A stretch of DNA of 64,000 nucleotides from Pseudoflavonifractor sp. MSJ-37 (GTDB taxonomy: Bacteria; Bacillota; Clostridia; Oscillospirales; Oscillospiraceae). This document shows positions 51,360 through 59,793 of this stretch, in pieces. The notes beneath the pieces were generated by a model that worked only from the letters and a program-made list of their open reading frames with translations, ran no database searches and was not told where the DNA came from. How positions within the stretch are numbered: the first letter of the stretch is position 1; every line of letters starts with the position of its first letter. The translations under genes and the position numbers were made by a program. The DNA lies in NCBI RefSeq assembly GCF_018917965.1, contig NZ_JAHLPP010000001.1, positions 1,160,390-1,224,389 of the forward strand. The letters are read 5' to 3'.

Positions 51360-51928
51360 CAGTCTATCACCTCCAGTTTGGGACAACTTGTCCCAAAGTC
51401 CGGGATCGTCGGCTCTACCTCGTTGCCCCACACATCCCAGCCGGGAGAGGTCTGCCGTGCGAACAGCTCCACACGGGGCAGATCGCCCATGAGGGCAACG
51501 ATCTTATCACGGGTTTCGTCCGGCTTTTTGCTGTGGGCTTCAATGGGCGAAATGATAAATTGATGAATGTCGGCGGCCTGCCGCTTGGGGTGTCCCTTGG
51601 TTGCCAGCAGGCAAACCTCGGCGTTGGCCCTCGTCCAGAAGCCCAGCCCATAAAACCAACTGTCCGCCTTGCGGTTTTTCTTCAGCCAGACGAACGCAAC
51701 GGATTTATAGGTGAAGCCCCACGCACGGATCAGCCGCAGAGCCTCCGGGAGTTGGGGAAAGGTCGCCCACATAAAAAGGGCGCTGTCCTTGGCCGCAAGC
51801 TCGGCCACAGGCAGCGCGCACAATTTCTCAATGCTCATGGTGGGATAATGATTTTCCGCCGCGCCCTGCACTTTCTTTGCCGAGTAGCGCCACGGTGGAT
51901 CTGCGTAAATGATGGGGTATTTTTCGAT
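51359..51928 (-). CDS. MT-A70 family DNA adenine methyltransferase
   Basis: About 189 residues. The motif-IV DPPW lies near the N-terminus (YPIIYADPPWRYSAKK), followed by FMWATFPQLPEALRLIRAWGF and SPGWDVWGNEV, as in MT-A70 enzymes that methylate adenine N6. No ATG, GTG or TTG exists before DPPW. The likely initiation is the ATC at 51926-51928, seven bases after AGGAG, or an ATA; otherwise translation is by coupling to the preceding stop. The frame from ATG 51871 would lack the active site. It may protect the element from restriction. Confidence 0.75.
   Translation of the reverse strand: MEKYPIIYADPPWRYSAKKVQGAAENHYPTMSIEKLCALPVAELAAKDSALFMWATFPQLPEALRLIRAWGFTYKSVAFVWLKKNRKADSWFYGLGFWTRANAEVCLLATKGHPKRQAADIHQFIISPIEAHSKKPDETRDKIVALMGDLPRVELFARQTSPGWDVWGNEVEPTIPDFGTSCPKLEVID
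51378..51396. repeat. ICE palindrome copy 8
   Basis: TTGGGACA-ACT-TGTCCCAA, in the last codons of the MT-A70 gene (encoding FGTSCPKL) and 19 bases before the prgI ATG. Confidence 0.85.
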
Positions 51929-51930
51929 AG

Positions 51931-52701
51931 CTATTCTCCTTTCCCGCCCCCGGCCACGGCCAGCCGCGCCTGCTCGATGCGCTGGGCGGCGATGGTATAG
52001 ATGGAGGGGGCATTTTCAAAGCAGATGAAGCGGCGACCTGTGTTCATGGCGGCAACGGCAGTCGTGCCGCTGCCCGCGCAGATGTCCGCTACCACTGCTC
52101 CTTCGTCGGTGTAGGTCTTGATGAAATACTCGCACAGCTCCACGGGCTTTTGCGTAGGATGGATGCCGCCCGTCACCGTCGGCACGAACAGCACATTTCC
52201 CGGATAACGCCGCCCATCGCTGGACTCTGAGCCTGTCCGTTCAAACTTGCCGTAGTTGGTACTGCACCCGCTGCGGGGATTGGTCTTGCGGTACGGCTCC
52301 CCATAGGTGAATTGCGGATGGTACACCGGGGACTTTTGATAGAACACCAGAATGTTCTCGGACTTTTTCAGCGGCGCACGGTTGGCATTGAGAAATCCTG
52401 TTGCCCGGGACTTGTACCATACCCACTCATAGCGGAGCATGGCGAGGTTGGACGCGCCCAGCACTTTGTCAAAGGGGCATTGAGCAAAAAACAGGATAGC
52501 TCCGTTGGGCTTTACCGCCCAGCGCACCGCCTCCCACAGCTCCGGGAGCGGCAGCGGCACATCCCAAAAGTTCCGGGTCGTGCCGTATGGCGGATCGGTC
52601 AAAAGCATATCCACGCTATGTTTTGGCAGAGAGCTCAAGCCCTCGATCCCGTCCATGAGGTGCAGCGCATCCAGCTTTGGGACATTTTGTCCCAAGGTCA
52701 T
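51931..52701 (-). CDS. Site-specific DNA methyltransferase (N4/N6 type, beta order)
   Basis: A 256-residue enzyme. Motif IV DMLLTDPPYGTTRNFWD comes first and the SAM-binding motif I VADICAGSGTTAVAAMNTG last, the beta-class order; HPTQKPVELCEYFI is the usual motif X region. ATG 52701 has GGAGGG seven bases upstream. Methylates an unknown site; no cognate restriction enzyme is visible, so it is an orphan, possibly anti-restriction. Codons 3-8 (LGQNVPK) come from palindrome copy 9. Confidence 0.88.
   Translation of the reverse strand: MTLGQNVPKLDALHLMDGIEGLSSLPKHSVDMLLTDPPYGTTRNFWDVPLPLPELWEAVRWAVKPNGAILFFAQCPFDKVLGASNLAMLRYEWVWYKSRATGFLNANRAPLKKSENILVFYQKSPVYHPQFTYGEPYRKTNPRSGCSTNYGKFERTGSESSDGRRYPGNVLFVPTVTGGIHPTQKPVELCEYFIKTYTDEGAVVADICAGSGTTAVAAMNTGRRFICFENAPSIYTIAAQRIEQARLAVAGGGKGE
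52677..52695. repeat. ICE palindrome copy 9
   Basis: TTGGGACA-TTT-TGTCCCAA, six bases after the ATG of the beta-class methyltransferase gene. Confidence 0.88.
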
Positions 52702-52714
52702 ATTCATCCCTCCT

Positions 52715-53581
52715 TTAATGTGCGCTGAACACACTGCGGGCGATGGAGCCAGTCTTGAACAGGCAGAAGCAAAGCAGCACGGAATAGCCCATGCAGCCCC
52801 ATATCGCGCCGATGGGGTCGCCGCCCGTGGCGATGCCCTGTATCAGCACCGCATAGATGGCAACGCAGACGAGAATCAATAGCCCTTGAAAGCCCACGGC
52901 AAACAGGGACTTCAAATAGTTCTGCCCGGTATTGCCCAGCTCCCGGTTAGAGAGCGTGGCAACGGGGATGGGGGCTAAGCTGGTCAGCAGGTATATTTCA
53001 ATCATGCGGCCATAGACGATAACGAAGATAACAATATTGATCGCCCACATGGTCACATGAATGAGCAGGGATTGCAGCCACAGCCCCAACAGAGAGCCAA
53101 GTCCCAGCGCTTCCAGCGTGGCCTCCAAGTCGGCAAGCATGGCCTCCGAAATGTCCGTTGAGCCTTGCACGATCCCGGCTGCCCGAGCGATGACGCTTTG
53201 GGACACATCAAACACGGCCATGACAATATTGAAAGTGTTGGACAAAATCAAAATGGCGCAGGCCGTTTTGAATATCCACTTGAAGAAGATCCAGTAGTCC
53301 AGATCATGCAGGTTGTTCTTCTCGATAATGAGCTGGATCAGTTCATAGGTGGCAACAAAGGTGAGGATCAATCCGGCAATCGGCAATATCACCGTTTCGG
53401 AAAGCTGCCGGATCAGGGAGAATACCCCGGCGTTCCATGCCGCCGGGGTGGTTCCCACTTGCACCGCAATCTCTCCGACACGGGAATTGACCGTATCAAA
53501 AAGCCCCGTGAGGTTGCCCATGATACCCTCGATCAGCAGCTCTTTTAGCCAGTCTGTCAGCCAGTCGGTGAGAAATCCCAT
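52715..53581 (-). CDS. TrbL/VirB6-like conjugation membrane protein
   Basis: A 288-residue polytopic protein with about six hydrophobic helices (ETVILPIAGLILTFVATYELI, WIFKTACAILILSNTFNIVM, HVTMWAINIVIFVIVYGRMIEIYLLT, then two C-terminal helices). Fits the VirB6/TrbL channel subunit of these operons, and lies directly after maff2. ATG 53581 with AAGGGCG upstream. Confidence 0.85.
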   Translation of the reverse strand: MGFLTDWLTDWLKELLIEGIMGNLTGLFDTVNSRVGEIAVQVGTTPAAWNAGVFSLIRQLSETVILPIAGLILTFVATYELIQLIIEKNNLHDLDYWIFFKWIFKTACAILILSNTFNIVMAVFDVSQSVIARAAGIVQGSTDISEAMLADLEATLEALGLGSLLGLWLQSLLIHVTMWAINIVIFVIVYGRMIEIYLLTSLAPIPVATLSNRELGNTGQNYLKSLFAVGFQGLLILVCVAIYAVLIQGIATGGDPIGAIWGCMGYSVLLCFCLFKTGSIARSVFSAH

Positions 53582-53592
53582 GCTTTACGCCC

Positions 53593-53682
53593 TTAAAACA
53601 GGGTGGACAGCAGAGGGATCAGGGTCGTACCCAACACGATGATGCCGCCGCCCGCCATGAGCTGCTTCATGCCCTGGGACTT
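53593..53682 (-). pseudogene. 3' end of maff2, interrupted by the nested element
   Basis: The last 29 codons of a Maff2-family membrane protein (KSQGMKQLMAGGGIIVLG then TLIPLLSTLF and TAA). Homology stops at 53682 where foreign DNA begins. The 5' part should lie at the far end of the nested element, outside the window. Maff2 is a small membrane protein of the conjugation module, so its loss may affect transfer. Confidence 0.8.
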
Positions 53683-53731
53683 TACTGATGTGCGATAAAG
53701 AAGTAATAGAAGTGTAAAAAATTTTGCCGTT

Positions 53732-53764
53732 CCTATCCGGCACTTGCGCATTGTGTCGGATAGG
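53732..53764 (-). terminator. Terminator of the nested recombinase gene
   Basis: CCTATCCGGCAC and GTGTCGGATAGG pair with one G-T; on the minus strand AATTTTTT follows nine bases later. Confidence 0.6.
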
Positions 53765-53772
53765 TCGGGCGG

Positions 53773-55383
53773 TTATTCGGGCAAGTCCACCTTGCCAACA
53801 AAAGAATAATAAATCTCAATGTCCTGTCTGCGGGTCTTGTTCTCGTCATAGCTGCACTCATGCACAACGATTTTCTCTACAAACTCCCGCAGCAGAGTAG
53901 GGGTAAGTTCTTCAAAGCTGGTATGCCGCCGGACAACATTCATAAACTTTTCTGCGTTCACGGTGGCTTCCTGTGCTTTGGAAAGCTCCGCTTGAATAGC
54001 AGCGGCTCTTTCTTTCAGCTCCCGTTGCTCTGCTTCATAGTCTGCCGACAGCTCTGTGAAACGCTCGTCTGATATGCGCCCGGTCACGCTGTCCTCATAC
54101 AGCCGCTTGAAGATAGCGGATAACTCGGCTATGCGTTTCTCGGAGGCTTCCAGTTCCTTTTTCTTGGCGGCGTTCCTGCGTTTGCCCCCGTCCTCGTTCT
54201 GCTCAATCAAGAGTTTCATAAACCGGGCTTCATGCTTTGCCGCATAGCTGGTCACTTTCCGCAGATTGGAGAGTACACCAGCGGTCAAGAGGTCGGTGCG
54301 GATAAAGTGCGCCGTACAGTCATGGGTGCGTTTCTTGTAGTTGCCGCAGATATAACAGTCCTGCTTGCGCTTGTCCGTCTGGTATCGCTGCTGATACATC
54401 ACGCTGCCGCAGTCCGCACAGAACAGTATGCCGGAGAACAAACCCACTTCATCATAGCGGTTTGGGCGTTTGCGCTGTTTGCGAAGCTCCTGCACCCGTT
54501 CCCATGTTTGGGTGTCTATGATAGGCTCGTGGTGGTTCTCGAAAATCACTTGCTTTTCCGGGGGATTTTCTACACTGTGCTTGACTTTGTAAGAAAGTTT
54601 TTCTGTCTTGAAATTTACCAGACAGCCTGTGTATTCCCGGTTTTCAAGGATATGCACTACGGTATTGGTCGCCCACTTGCACTCATAGCCGGGGTGGTAG
54701 CGGCGGGTGCTGCCCGTCCTGCGGTATTCAAGCGTTCCCGGCGTGGGGATTTGCTGCTCTGTGAGCATACGGGCTATCTTGGTCGGACCATTCCCGGCAA
54801 GACAGAGGTTGTATATCTGCTTGACTACGGGTGCAGCTTCCTCGTCAATAATGAAATTTTCATCCTCGTCCATGAGGTAGCCATACACAGGCTTGCTTGT
54901 GATGGGCTTGCCATTCATGCCTTTTGAGCGTTTTACTGCTTTGATTTTCTTGCTCGTATCTCTCACCAGCCATTCGTTAAAGATATTCCGCAGCGGGGCA
55001 AAGTCATTGTCGCCCTGTGCGCTGTCCACTCCGTCATTGATAGCGATGAAGCGGACACCTTTCTGTGGGAAAATCATTTCCGTGTACATTCCCACTTGCA
55101 GGTAGTTTCGCCCTAACCTCGACATATCCTTTACGATAACTGTCCCGACTTTTCCGGCTTCAATGTCCGCAAGCATGGCTTGAAAACCGGGTCTTTGAAA
55201 GTTCGCACCAGAATAACCGTCGTCCGTGTACCAGCGCAGATTGGAAAAGCCGTTCTGCTTTGCATAGGTTTCAAGGATACGCTTCTGATTGGAAATGGAA
55301 TTGCTTTCGCCTTGCAGCTCGTCCTCATGGGATAGTCTTGGGTAAAGGGCGGTAATTGGTTGTTGGTTGGTCTGTCTTAACAT
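53773..55383 (-). CDS. Large serine recombinase of the nested element
   Basis: A 536-residue recombinase: catalytic Ser in TALYPRLSHEDELQGES, VIVKDMSRLGRNYLQVG, PVYGYLMDEDENF, zinc ribbon CADCGSVMYQ with CYICGNY and C at DCTAHF, coiled coil, and C-terminal DUF4368. TnpX-like. Clearly different from the 33856 recombinase though of the same family. It reads toward the maff2 junction and is the likely agent of that insertion. Confidence 0.92.
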   Translation of the reverse strand: MLRQTNQQPITALYPRLSHEDELQGESNSISNQKRILETYAKQNGFSNLRWYTDDGYSGANFQRPGFQAMLADIEAGKVGTVIVKDMSRLGRNYLQVGMYTEMIFPQKGVRFIAINDGVDSAQGDNDFAPLRNIFNEWLVRDTSKKIKAVKRSKGMNGKPITSKPVYGYLMDEDENFIIDEEAAPVVKQIYNLCLAGNGPTKIARMLTEQQIPTPGTLEYRRTGSTRRYHPGYECKWATNTVVHILENREYTGCLVNFKTEKLSYKVKHSVENPPEKQVIFENHHEPIIDTQTWERVQELRKQRKRPNRYDEVGLFSGILFCADCGSVMYQQRYQTDKRKQDCYICGNYKKRTHDCTAHFIRTDLLTAGVLSNLRKVTSYAAKHEARFMKLLIEQNEDGGKRRNAAKKKELEASEKRIAELSAIFKRLYEDSVTGRISDERFTELSADYEAEQRELKERAAAIQAELSKAQEATVNAEKFMNVVRRHTSFEELTPTLLREFVEKIVVHECSYDENKTRRQDIEIYYSFVGKVDLPE

Positions 55384-55494
55384 AAAATCCTCCGTTTCCG
55401 ACAGCCAGCCCCACTATTCCGTACCTTGATTGTACCACATGGGGCGGCTGTCTGTATAGCGGCAAAAGCGTCAAATCTGCTTCTTTATGGTCGG

Positions 55495-55683
55495 TCAAAT
55501 CGCCGTTTTTTGTGTAGCAGCTTCCGCTTCCAGCACTTTCATCATCTTGTCGGCTGCGGTGTCGGTTGCGCCCTGCTTGAAGAAGCCGGAAACGGTAAGG
55601 ACGGAGTTGCCCATGCGGATTTCCGTCACACAGTCCGGGCGGCGGTCTGTTTTGGTGGTGCTTGTCTGTTTCGTTTCTGTCAT
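55495..55683 (-). CDS. tnpW: TnpW-like transposon-encoded protein
   Basis: A 62-residue protein: DCVTEIRMGNSVLTVSGFF then TAADKMMKVLEAEAA, the TnpW pattern of a short beta hairpin followed by a helix. Same position relative to the recombinase as in the host element. Overlaps the DnaC-like gene by four bases. Confidence 0.65.
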   Translation of the reverse strand: MTETKQTSTTKTDRRPDCVTEIRMGNSVLTVSGFFKQGATDTAADKMMKVLEAEAATQKTAI

Positions 55684-56534
55684 AGGCTCTCCTTTCGCTG
55701 CTTCATCAGTTGCTTTAAGCGTTCCAGCTTTTCCTGTGCGGTTTCCTTTCGGAAGTTGCTGCCCGTGAAGCGGACGGGGGCGCACATGGAAGTCAGCCTG
55801 TCATAGATACGGGCGTGGGGCGTGTCCTGCGGGTGCTGCAATTCCTCCAGCGTGAGGTTGGTCGTGGCGATCAGCGGCTTGCCGCTTCGGTAACGGCTGT
55901 CAATCACGCTGTAAACCTGTTCCAGCCCGTATTCTGTTCCTCGCTCCATACCGAAATCATCAAGTATCAGCAGAGGGTAGCTGCAAAGGCGGGAAATATA
56001 TTCGTTCCTGCCCTCAAAGCTGGCGGCAAGGTCACCCAGTATCGTTGCAAAGTTTGTCATGCAGACGGCAACCTCTTTTTCCATAAGGGCGTTGGCGATA
56101 CAGGCGGCAAGGTAGCTTTTTCCCGTCCCCACGCCGCCCCAAAACAGGTAGCCGATATTTTCAGCCTGCATGGTTTCCCAGCTCTCCACATAAAAGCGGG
56201 CGGTTTCGGTCTGCGGGTTTCTGCCGTTGTCATGCTCAAATGTCCAGTTCCGCATAGCAGGGTCGGTAAAGCCCCGGCGTTTCAAGTCCTCCACTTTTTC
56301 AAGGTGCTTCTGTCGGCTTTCGGCGGCTTGCTGCTTTTCACGGGCTGCCCGCTGGCAGTCGCACTCTGCCGGGTGGCGGTCACGCCCGAAACAAGTCTTT
56401 CCCTCTGCAAAATAGGCTTCTTTGGGCGTATGGCACTTACCGCAGTATAAAAGCCCGTCCTCGCCTGTGTAGTCCTCCGCTTCGGCGGTAGTGGCTGTAA
56501 TGTCCGTAATCATAGCTTCAATTCCGTTTTTCAT
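55680..56534 (-). CDS. DnaC/IstB-like ATPase
   Basis: A 284-residue AAA+ protein. An N-terminal zinc-finger-like Cys cluster (LYCGKCHTPKEAYF, AECDCQ) is followed by Walker A YLFWGGVGTGKSYLAACIAN, Walker B PLLILDDFGMERG and a sensor SGKPLIATTNLTLEEL. Likely loads replicative helicase at the element's origin, partnering the replisome organizer encoded just upstream (ATGA overlap). GGAGGGC precedes ATG 56534. Confidence 0.85.
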   Translation of the reverse strand: MKNGIEAMITDITATTAEAEDYTGEDGLLYCGKCHTPKEAYFAEGKTCFGRDRHPAECDCQRAAREKQQAAESRQKHLEKVEDLKRRGFTDPAMRNWTFEHDNGRNPQTETARFYVESWETMQAENIGYLFWGGVGTGKSYLAACIANALMEKEVAVCMTNFATILGDLAASFEGRNEYISRLCSYPLLILDDFGMERGTEYGLEQVYSVIDSRYRSGKPLIATTNLTLEELQHPQDTPHARIYDRLTSMCAPVRFTGSNFRKETAQEKLERLKQLMKQRKESL

Positions 56535-57280
56535 AAGCTCTCGCCCTCCTTGCATGAATAATCGGGTATGCCCTGTTTCGGGGCAGCCTTGCCTTTGGCA
56601 GCGTCCTCCTGCGCCCACTTGTAAATGGTGGCTGCATGGCTGTGGTACTGTTTCCCGGTGGAAGCGATATGGCAGGAAAGCCGGTCAATATAATACTCCC
56701 ACTTGTCGGGCAACTCTGTTTTTAGCCCGGAAAGCTCTGTATCGGTCAGTATCACATTGTTGTATCTGCCATAAGCGGCGGGGGCGGGGTGTCCCGTTTC
56801 TCCCTCTCTCTCTTTTTCTATCTCTATCTCTTTCTCTAACTCTATCTCTATCTCTGGTGGACGAATGTCGGACAAATGTCCGCCTTTTGTCCGGGGCGGT
56901 AAAAGTGCCTTGTTTTCCAGTCTTGCAGCCCGTTTCCGCTCGGCTTCGGTAGAGGACTGTCCTATCATCAGCTCAATGTCGGTCATATAGAAAGCCCCGC
57001 TGTCAAGCTGCTCCACAAGCCCCAACTGCCGGAAAATCTCTAAAGCCCTCTCAACCGTCCCTATCTGGTGGCGGGTCAGTGTCGCTATCATCTGCGCTGT
57101 GTAGGGGATATGCTCGTCAAGCTGCAATTTCCCGCCGTTTTTCAGCGATTTTAAGTACAGCTTCAAGAGGATATTGGAGTATAAAATCCCGTCTTTCATA
57201 TCTTCCAGCAGCACAATGGAGTCGCTGTCAAAAAAGTTCTCTTTCAGCTTGAGGTAGTAATACTTGCGGTTATCTGCCAT
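56531..57280 (-). CDS. Phage-type replisome organizer / replication initiator
   Basis: A 249-residue protein. The N-terminal winged helix KYYYLKLKENFFDSDSIVLLE with DGILYSNILLKLYLKSL is typical of phage replisome organizer proteins, and the C-terminus resembles DnaD-like parts (HAATIYKWAQEDAAKG). Between them a repetitive acidic tract EIEIELEKEIEIEKERE is encoded by a CTCTAT-rich microsatellite at 56810-56855. With the DnaC-like ATPase it suggests the excised element replicates. Confidence 0.75.
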   Translation of the reverse strand: MADNRKYYYLKLKENFFDSDSIVLLEDMKDGILYSNILLKLYLKSLKNGGKLQLDEHIPYTAQMIATLTRHQIGTVERALEIFRQLGLVEQLDSGAFYMTDIELMIGQSSTEAERKRAARLENKALLPPRTKGGHLSDIRPPEIEIELEKEIEIEKEREGETGHPAPAAYGRYNNVILTDTELSGLKTELPDKWEYYIDRLSCHIASTGKQYHSHAATIYKWAQEDAAKGKAAPKQGIPDYSCKEGESL

Positions 57281-57482
57281 TGTCCCTGTCCTCCTTTTTC
57301 CGGCGTTTGGAGTAGTAGTGGGGGCAGAGTATGATAACCGCCCGGAAGCTCTGCTTGCAGCTATGGGTACAGCCCCGGCAGAGGTCATTGTATGTGATAC
57401 GATCGCAGGTGGAATTCCCGACTTTCACTTGCCGCAGGAAAAAAGACCATTCCAGCCGCCGTTTCTTGCTCATTCTTGGCAT
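57270..57482 (-). CDS. Small Cys-containing basic protein
   Basis: A 70-residue basic protein: LEWSFFLRQVKVGNSTCDRI then LCRGCTHSCKQSF, a short Cys cluster, and a basic tail. AAAGGAG precedes ATG 57482. Overlaps the replisome organizer. Unknown function. The 185 bases between it and the relaxase hold no gene I trust. Confidence 0.5.
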   Translation of the reverse strand: MPRMSKKRRLEWSFFLRQVKVGNSTCDRITYNDLCRGCTHSCKQSFRAVIILCPHYYSKRRKKEDRDNGR

Positions 57483-57667
57483 GGGTGCGCTCCTTTCTGC
57501 CGTTTCCGCTGGTGTGGCGGTATCGGCGGTAATTCTGTATCATCTCGGTATCATTTTCGGGTTTTTTCTGCCCTATAAGCCCGTTAAAAAATCCTTTGGT
57601 ATTTGCGGATAGGGTACGGGGCAGCCCCCTTGTTCTGTATAGGTTCGGGTACATTTTGGGGCGGTTT

Positions 57668-59290
57668 TTATCGTTCCTGTTCCTGCCTTTTCACAGGCTT
57701 GCGCTCCCGGTGTAAAATCTGGTCGATATTGCCCTTGACAGTCTGTAAGCGGCGGTATTCCTCCCGTTTTGCCCGGTAATCGTTGTAGCCGCTGTTTTTC
57801 TCTTGGATAAGGGTTTCAATCTCTGCTTGCAGGGCTTTATAGCTCGGCAGCTTGGAAATGCCGTTTTCCCTGAAATAGCGGGCGGCTGCGTCTGCTATGA
57901 TAAAGTCGCTTTCGTACTTCTGACGGTAGGCTGCTTTTGCTTTGGCGTTTTTCTGCTGTTTCAGCCCGTCCCGGACAGGGCGGGTCTTGGAATAGGCAAG
58001 CACCTGCCGTTGCAGCTCCTTTTTCCCGTTCAGCGTCTTTTCCATCTGCTTCAGCTCTGTAAGGCTTTCCCGCATGGCGGTATAGGCGGCAGAACAGGCT
58101 TCGTCCAGTTCCTCCGGGGAAGAAAAGCCGTACTGCTGATAGGCGGTAACGGTAGCTGCCATTTGCTTTAGGTTGTGCTTTGCCGCCCAGCGGTCATAGC
58201 CCACGCCCTTGCCCTCGGCTCGCTTGGCTTCCCGGTCAACCATGCGCTGCAAGGTGTTGTCTGCCGGGGTGGTTTTTGTGGTTTTTTCCCCTTGTGACAG
58301 CTTTTTAACCGCGGCAGGGTATTCGAGTATGGCTTTGCTCTGTTCGGCGGCTCTGTGGGCGTTCTGCGTAAGCAGGACAAGGACAGCAGCCTTGTCAAAA
58401 TCGTCCCCCAGCTTCCGGGCTGTGATAGGCTTTGTCCTGTCCGGCGTGAGGTAGGAAAGCCGCCCCCGGCTCTCCTTGACGGTCACACCCTCCCGCAGCA
58501 AAAGGGAAGAAAATTCGTCAAAGCTGCCAGCTTGGGAAAGTGCCTGCCGTATCGTCCGGCGCAGCTTCGCCTTGTCCGTTTCAAACTTGGTGGGCTTGGT
58601 CGGCTGTCCTGCGGCTTCTCTGACAGCGTTCTCTTTATCAAGGGCAAGCTGTCCTTTCTTTGCCGCCCAGTATTCCCGTTCGGTTATCCGTTCCTTGCTG
58701 CCGCTTAGGAGGTCGATTTGGTAAAGCCCCTCCCGGTGGCACATCTCCATGACTTCACTCTTGAAATATTCCATAGCGGCGTTGGTGCAGCGGTGCTTGC
58801 AGCCCTCCCGTGTGTCGGCTGGTCTGTCCATGTAGGGCAGAAGCGGGACTTCATAAATCCGCAGGGAGTTGATGACGATATGCACATGGATATTGCCGCT
58901 GTGGTTATGCCCGTCCGGGTGGGTGCAGACTAAGGCTTGGTGTCCGGGGAAATGCTCTTTACAGAACTGCTCGCCCAGCTCCTGCGCCCGGTCTACGGTC
59001 AAGCCGTTGTCTGTCCCGTCCCGTGGGTCAAAGCTGATGATATAGTGGTGGCTTTTCACATCTTCCCGTTTTTGGTTTTTCTCATAGCGGAGATTAGCCC
59101 GCATACAGGCAACAGCGAAATCCTCGCCCCCACAGTTGAGGGAAGAAATGCGGTAATCCTCCCTCGGTATCAGCCGCCCGTTTTCATCAAGGGTGGGCTT
59201 CATGGTAAACTCGTCATGCTCAAATGTGAGATAGGCTTCCGCTGCGCCATAGTCCGCATTTTTAGAGCTGATATGTTTGAATGTTGCCAA
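57668..59290 (-). CDS. MobA/MobL-type relaxase of the nested element
   Basis: A 540-residue relaxase: N-terminus ATFKHISSKNADYGAAEAYL, HHYIISFDPRDG, and the triad HNHSGNIHVHIVINSLRIY; the C-terminus has the same coiled-coil layout as the host element's relaxase (HNLKQMAATVTAYQQYGF). The start is taken as TTG 59290 because family members begin ATFKH; the ATG at 59320 is possible. Overlaps mobC by 29 bases. Same broad family as the host relaxase but clearly divergent. Confidence 0.88.
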   Translation of the reverse strand: MATFKHISSKNADYGAAEAYLTFEHDEFTMKPTLDENGRLIPREDYRISSLNCGGEDFAVACMRANLRYEKNQKREDVKSHHYIISFDPRDGTDNGLTVDRAQELGEQFCKEHFPGHQALVCTHPDGHNHSGNIHVHIVINSLRIYEVPLLPYMDRPADTREGCKHRCTNAAMEYFKSEVMEMCHREGLYQIDLLSGSKERITEREYWAAKKGQLALDKENAVREAAGQPTKPTKFETDKAKLRRTIRQALSQAGSFDEFSSLLLREGVTVKESRGRLSYLTPDRTKPITARKLGDDFDKAAVLVLLTQNAHRAAEQSKAILEYPAAVKKLSQGEKTTKTTPADNTLQRMVDREAKRAEGKGVGYDRWAAKHNLKQMAATVTAYQQYGFSSPEELDEACSAAYTAMRESLTELKQMEKTLNGKKELQRQVLAYSKTRPVRDGLKQQKNAKAKAAYRQKYESDFIIADAAARYFRENGISKLPSYKALQAEIETLIQEKNSGYNDYRAKREEYRRLQTVKGNIDQILHRERKPVKRQEQER

Positions 59291-59660
59291 CAGCGTCACC
59301 CACTTTCTGCAAGACTTCAAACTTTAGGGCAGCAAGGTCGGAAACCGCCGCCCGTACCTCCCCGGCAAGCTGCGGGTAGGGGCTGTGCCACTCGTTCAGC
59401 GTCCGGGCTATCTGGTTTAAGTTGCCGCCGATCCTGCCGTATTCGGCGGTCAGCTTCCCGACAGCGGCAAGCAACTCGTCATTGACGGGGGAAACGGTTA
59501 TGATGGGGCGTATGGCTGCCCCGGTTATGGCTTGCCGGATAAACTCGGCTTGGCTCATGTTGTAAGCAGAAAGCCTTTCCGCAAACTCGGCGTATTCTTC
59601 CTCGGTCATGCGTGTCTTGACTACCCGGCTGCGGTGCGGCGTGTTATATCGTTTTCGCAT
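59262..59660 (-). CDS. MobC-like relaxosome protein of the nested element
   Basis: A 132-residue protein: VVKTRMTEEEYAEFAERLSA, MSQAEFIRQAITG (ribbon-helix-helix) and the MobC signature IGGNLNQIARTLNEWHSPYP. Helps the relaxase at oriT. AGGAGG lies a few bases before ATG 59660. Confidence 0.88.
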   Translation of the reverse strand: MRKRYNTPHRSRVVKTRMTEEEYAEFAERLSAYNMSQAEFIRQAITGAAIRPIITVSPVNDELLAAVGKLTAEYGRIGGNLNQIARTLNEWHSPYPQLAGEVRAAVSDLAALKFEVLQKVGDAVGNIQTYQL

Positions 59661-59793
59661 GGTAAAACCTCCTTCGGCTGTGCGTGGTGTCCTCTCACTA
59701 ATAGGAGAAAAACAGGGTGTAAAGCGGAACTGTTTTTGAAAAATCCGAAAAATTATTTTGAGGGATTTTCCAGCGGCGTAAGCCGCATAAGCA

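Noticed and set aside
53676..53682. CTGGGAC in maff2 as a tenth palindrome copy
   Set aside because: It is part of the normal maff2 codons and has no TGTCCC partner arm.
57385..57654. 89-codon minus-strand frame between relaxase and the small Cys protein gene
   Set aside because: No ribosome site, no recognisable motif, and it overlaps the better supported 57270-57482 gene.
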